DNA from: Hippophae tibetana
Lineage: Eukaryota; Streptophyta; Magnoliopsida; Rosales; Elaeagnaceae
Direction: 5' to 3'
DNA length: 64,000 nucleotides
NCBI GenBank assembly: GCA_037013495.1
Contig: CM072811.1
Location: 24,021,659-24,085,658, forward strand
Shown: piece after piece, positions 60,950-64,000 of the stretch
Layout: each line of letters begins with the position of its first letter
How positions within the stretch are numbered: position 1 is the first letter of the stretch
Position numbers and translations under genes: made by a program
Notes under the pieces: model-generated
Seen by the model: the letters and a program-made list of their open reading frames with translations, nothing else
Database searches by the model: none
Told to the model about the DNA's origin: nothing

Positions 60950-61270
60950 ACCGGTTTCTGAGCAAGCAGCGCAGCCGCCAGTTTTTTATGCAGTGTCGTT
61001 AATCTTCTCGCACTGTTCAGTTCGCGTCGCAATTGCAGATCCGTCATCCAGTCCGCGACGTCCAGCCCGCACAGTTCAGCCTGTGTCGACCAACCTTGTG
61101 TCGTCCTACCCTGCGCCGTCCAGCCCTACGCACTAGCTCGTGCACCCCTACGCACTAGCTTGTGCACCCCTGCGCACCGTCCAACTCGCGCACCCCTACG
61201 TGTTGTCTATCTCGCGTACCCTGCGCCGTCCAGCTCGCGCAGTCCAACTTCACCCCTGCATTTTCTGTGA
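60950..61270 (+). repeat. GC-rich leader with short tandem repeats
   Basis: A GC-rich stretch in AT-rich surroundings, between the primer site and gag. A 22-bp unit CTACGCACTAGCTCGTGCAC(CC) is repeated in tandem near 61127-61171, and CCAGCCC/GCGCACC phrases recur around it. It is non-coding leader or an expanded satellite. Confidence 0.75.
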
Positions 61271-61457
61271 GTCCGCGCATCTACTGCACTGCGCTGTTCA
61301 GTTTTGAAATTTTTTGTTTCCTTTTCAGTTTTAAGTTCTTCCCTAATCAGCCCAAGCCCAAGTCCATCAGCCCAAACACTTATCAGCCTACCCCGACCCA
61401 AAAAAAAAATTCCAAAGTTTTTATTCCACTGCACAATATATTTTTTTTATTATTTCA

Positions 61458-62130
61458 ATGGAAGATTCAAGACAACATCAAGTTTCTAGAATTCATGAAG
61501 TTCCAAATTTTGAAGTTTCTATTAAGGGTTCAAAAATTGGTTCTTTCGGGGGTACTAAACTTAATGGTACAAATTTTCGAACATGGAAAAAAGTTATGTA
61601 TGTTTATCTTCGTGGGATGCATAAGATGGGACATGTATCTGGATCAATTAGGGCTCCTAGTCAAGATGATATAGAAGCCTATACTAGGTGGGAAGATGAT
61701 GATGGCTTTGTCATGTCAATTCTATTTAGAGCCATCACTGATGATATATTACAAATGGTGGAGGAGTGTGAAACTGCTGAGGCCATATGGAATACCTTAA
61801 GCGATCTTTATACAAATGAGTCTGACTTTATTCAAGTTCATAAACTCATGTGCAAAGCTGCTGGCATGTAGCAAAATGGGCAACCAGTATCTCTTTTTTT
61901 TACCAAGCTGAAAAATGTATGGGCTGAAATTGACCAGAAATGCCCGTGTAAAATTAAAAATCCAGAAGACCTTCTGTGGTACCAGAAGGAGAAAGAGCTT
62001 GAACGAGTACATGCCTTTTTAAGAGGCCTTGATACAAAACATAATAGTGCTAAAGGCGAATTGCTTCGAATGTCAGACCCTCCGAGCTTAACTACTGCCT
62101 TTACATACATCCGTAAAGACGAATCTTAGC
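61458..62130 (+). pseudogene. gag remnant of the right-edge copia
   Basis: UBN2-type capsid domain: GGTKLNGTNFRTWKKVMYVY, MGHVSGSIRAPSQDD, AEAIWNTLSDLYTN (61458-61871), then DLLWYQKEKELERVHAFLRG-like wording near 61965-62030 and TTAFTYIRKDES near 62100. In the living family it would form the virus-like particle. Broken. Confidence 0.82.
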
Positions 62131-62269
62131 AAGAGAGTCTTCATCATGCACATGTTGAGGTATCAAGCCTAGCCATTCGAGCTAAATCAAAGGCACCTTT
62201 CCTCCAGCAGCAAAATTCAATTCCACTTCATCAGTAGGGACCTCTACCAGGTTTTACCAATCACCCTCG

Positions 62270-63800
62270 TTCTCCCTGCTCTTATTGCAATGAACATGGG
62301 CATCTTCGTGAGACTTGTTGGAAACTGTATCCACACTTGAAACCAAAAGCAAACTACTATGGAGCAAAACGACAACAGGGGCATCGTTCTAAAGCAAAAG
62401 CAGTTGTCGTGCAAATTGTCCAAGAACCAAACTACTATGGATAGAATCATCCTATGGAATGTAGAGGTATCCCTACAGCTTCAATAGCTGGTCGTGGTAA
62501 GATTGGTATGACCTTAAATGTTTCTCACTCTGTTGGGTCTAATACTTGGATTATTGATTCTGGTGCGTCTAATCATATGACTTATGATAAATCTTATTTT
62601 AATGAGTTATCTCCCCCACCAGTGTCTTATGTTATGAATGCTAATGGTGAGGCCTTTCCTGTCTTAGGAAAGGGGTCAGTTCATATCACTTCATCTTTAC
62701 AACTCTATAATGTTTTATATGTACCTGACTTATCTCATCACTTAATATTTGTCCCACAGTTGAATATTGAGTCTAAATGCTTTGTAACCTTTTATCCTAT
62801 GTATGTGATTTTTCAGGATCTTCTTACCAGGGAAATAATTGGTTGAGGGTATCTGAGGGGCAGATTGTTCCGTTTGGATCAGAACTACAGAGGGGAGAAA
62901 CCAGGAGCACGGACAAGCACTGCATTGACTTCTAGTTCCGATAAGCTAAGTGAAATTTGGTTGTGGCATCGCCGCTTAGGGCATCCGTCTTTTAGTCTTA
63001 TGAAAAAAACCATGCCCATTTTATTTATTGGTGTTAGTGAGACTGTTTTACATTGTGAGACTTGTGTTTTGGCCAAGAGCCACCATATTACTTATTCTCC
63101 TAGTATTTCTAATAAAAGTACTATTCCTTTTGAATTAATTCATTCTAATGTTTGGGAACCATCTAAAGAGCCCACTATATCAGGTATGAGATATTTTGTT
63201 TCGTTTATCGATGATTATACAAGGTTATCGTGGATTTCTCTTCTTAGAACAAAGATGAAGTTTTTTCAGTTTTTCAAAATTTTCATACCTTCATTCAAAC
63301 ACAATATAATGGCATCATTCGGATCCTCCGTTCTGACAATGAGGGGGAATATGTTAATCATGTTTTTCAAAAAAAAAATCAAAACACATGGAATTATTCA
63401 CCAAACTACTTGTCTGTAAACACTGGAACAAAATGGAGTGTCTGAAAGAAAAAAATCGTCATTTACTTGATATGGCTCGTGCACTCTTATTTAGTACTTA
63501 TATGCCAAAATACCTTTGGGGTGATGCTATACAAGCTTCCGCCCATCTCATCAATCGTCTCCCATCTAGTGTCCTTAACGGAAAAACCTCATTCCAAATT
63601 ATAGTATCTTACGTCTCCTTATCATCCTTCCATAATCTTCCTACCCGTGTATTTGGTTGTGTTACTTTTGTACATGTTTCTAAAAATCAAAGGTCTAAAT
63701 TAGATGCCCGGGCAATTAAATATGTGTTTGTTGGTTATGGAAGTTATCAAAAAGGCTACAAGTGCTTCCATCCACCAACCAAAAAGTATTATGTTACTAT
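62270..63800 (+). pseudogene. Zinc knuckle, protease and integrase remnants, right-edge copia
   Basis: CSYCNEHGHLRETCWKLYP at about 62277 is a CCHC knuckle. SNTWIIDSGASNHMTYDKSY at 62540-62600 is the protease active-site region. SEIWLWHRRLGHPSFSLMKK and CETCVLAKSHHITYSPS (62940-63090) start the integrase. FIDDYTRLSWISLL near 63210 and the downstream HLINRLPSSVLNGKTSFQI-like text near 63550 continue it. Broken, and it continues past the window. Confidence 0.85.
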
Positions 63801-64000
63801 GGATGTTACCTTTTTTGAGGACATGAGTTATTTTTCCTCACCTGATACTGCTCGTCAAGGAGAGAATACATATTTCGAAGAACTGTATCATGGTGAAGGG
63901 GAGGCATTAGGAGAATCACCAACTGATGTTTCAATGAGACCAAATGAGACTTCTAATTCATTGAATCCATTCATTGTAGAAACAGATGCTCCAAGTATTC

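Larger units (their letters stand above)
60734..64000 (+). mobile_element. Ty1/copia element running off the right edge
   Basis: Plus-strand copia element. A possible short 5' LTR lies at 60734-60907 (TGTTATAAG to TTCA), followed by the primer site TGGTATCAGAGC at 60911-60922. After a GC-rich leader (60950-61270), gag starts at 61458 (MEDSRQHQVSRIHEVPNFEV), with a zinc knuckle near 62277 (CSYCNEHGHLRETC) and protease near 62545 (WIIDSGASNHMT). The GAG-pre-integrase domain is near 62945 (LWHRRLGHPSF, CETCVLAKSHH), the integrase core from about 63120, and integrase/RT-proximal sequence reaches 64000. The RT lies outside the window. It has several disruptions. The LTR start is a guess. Confidence 0.88.

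Noticed and set aside
61162-61434. Open frames over the GC-rich copia leader
   Set aside because: Low-complexity Cys/Pro/Arg translation of tandem repeats between primer site and gag. The gag frame starts at 61458.

Overview
This is an AT-rich nuclear segment from a flowering plant, probably a eudicot. It contains two host genes with plant-type introns, and almost everything else recognisable is LTR-retrotransposon sequence of typical plant lineages: Ty3/gypsy Tat/Athila-like and chromovirus elements, and Ty1/copia elements including SIRE/Maximus-like ones. I saw no bacterial-style operons, CRISPR arrays, rRNA or tRNA genes. The species cannot be named from the sequence alone.

Layout. 1-7480: a minus-strand Ty3/gypsy (Tat-like) fossil, split by an Athila-like LTR element at 2765-6610 that is flanked by a perfect 5-bp target duplication. 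7480-9943: AT-rich spacer with a tandem duplication. 9944-15894 and 19382-25019: two plus-strand sister chromovirus-type Ty3/gypsy elements with LTRs at both ends, initiator-tRNA-Met primer sites and a C-terminal chromodomain, separated by AT-rich spacer with further tandem duplications. 25789-30071: host gene 1 (minus), a 12-exon membrane-anchored A1 aspartic protease; all its reading frames and splice sites agree and give 652 aa. 30072-31440: AT-rich spacer. 31440-34741 and about 55555-56537: two parts of a minus-strand Ty1/copia fossil, probably one element split by a 20.8-kb nested block. 34742-55555: that block, consisting of SIRE/Maximus-like LTR elements (minus strand, gag plus an unusual extra ORF, no pol recognised) in a tandem and partly inverted LTR mosaic, itself invaded at 45217-47868 and about 49480-52818 by LTR sequences of gypsy-like families. 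56690-58374: host gene 2 (minus), a short 4-exon transmembrane RING E3 ligase related to the C-terminal half of plant APD-type proteins. 58430-60730: AT-rich spacer. About 60734-64000: a plus-strand Ty1/copia element that runs off the window.

How it fits together. The two host genes are small islands in nested retrotransposon sequence. The protease is predicted to act in the secretory system as a type I membrane protein. The RING protein is predicted to be a membrane-tethered ubiquitin ligase. Nothing in the sequence links the two functionally. The most unusual material is in the transposon layer: near-perfect heat-shock-element trimers in a gypsy LTR, the extra non-pol ORF of the SIRE-like elements, and several large inverted LTR pieces that point to recombination between repeats. 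All retroelements here appear to be broken fossils.
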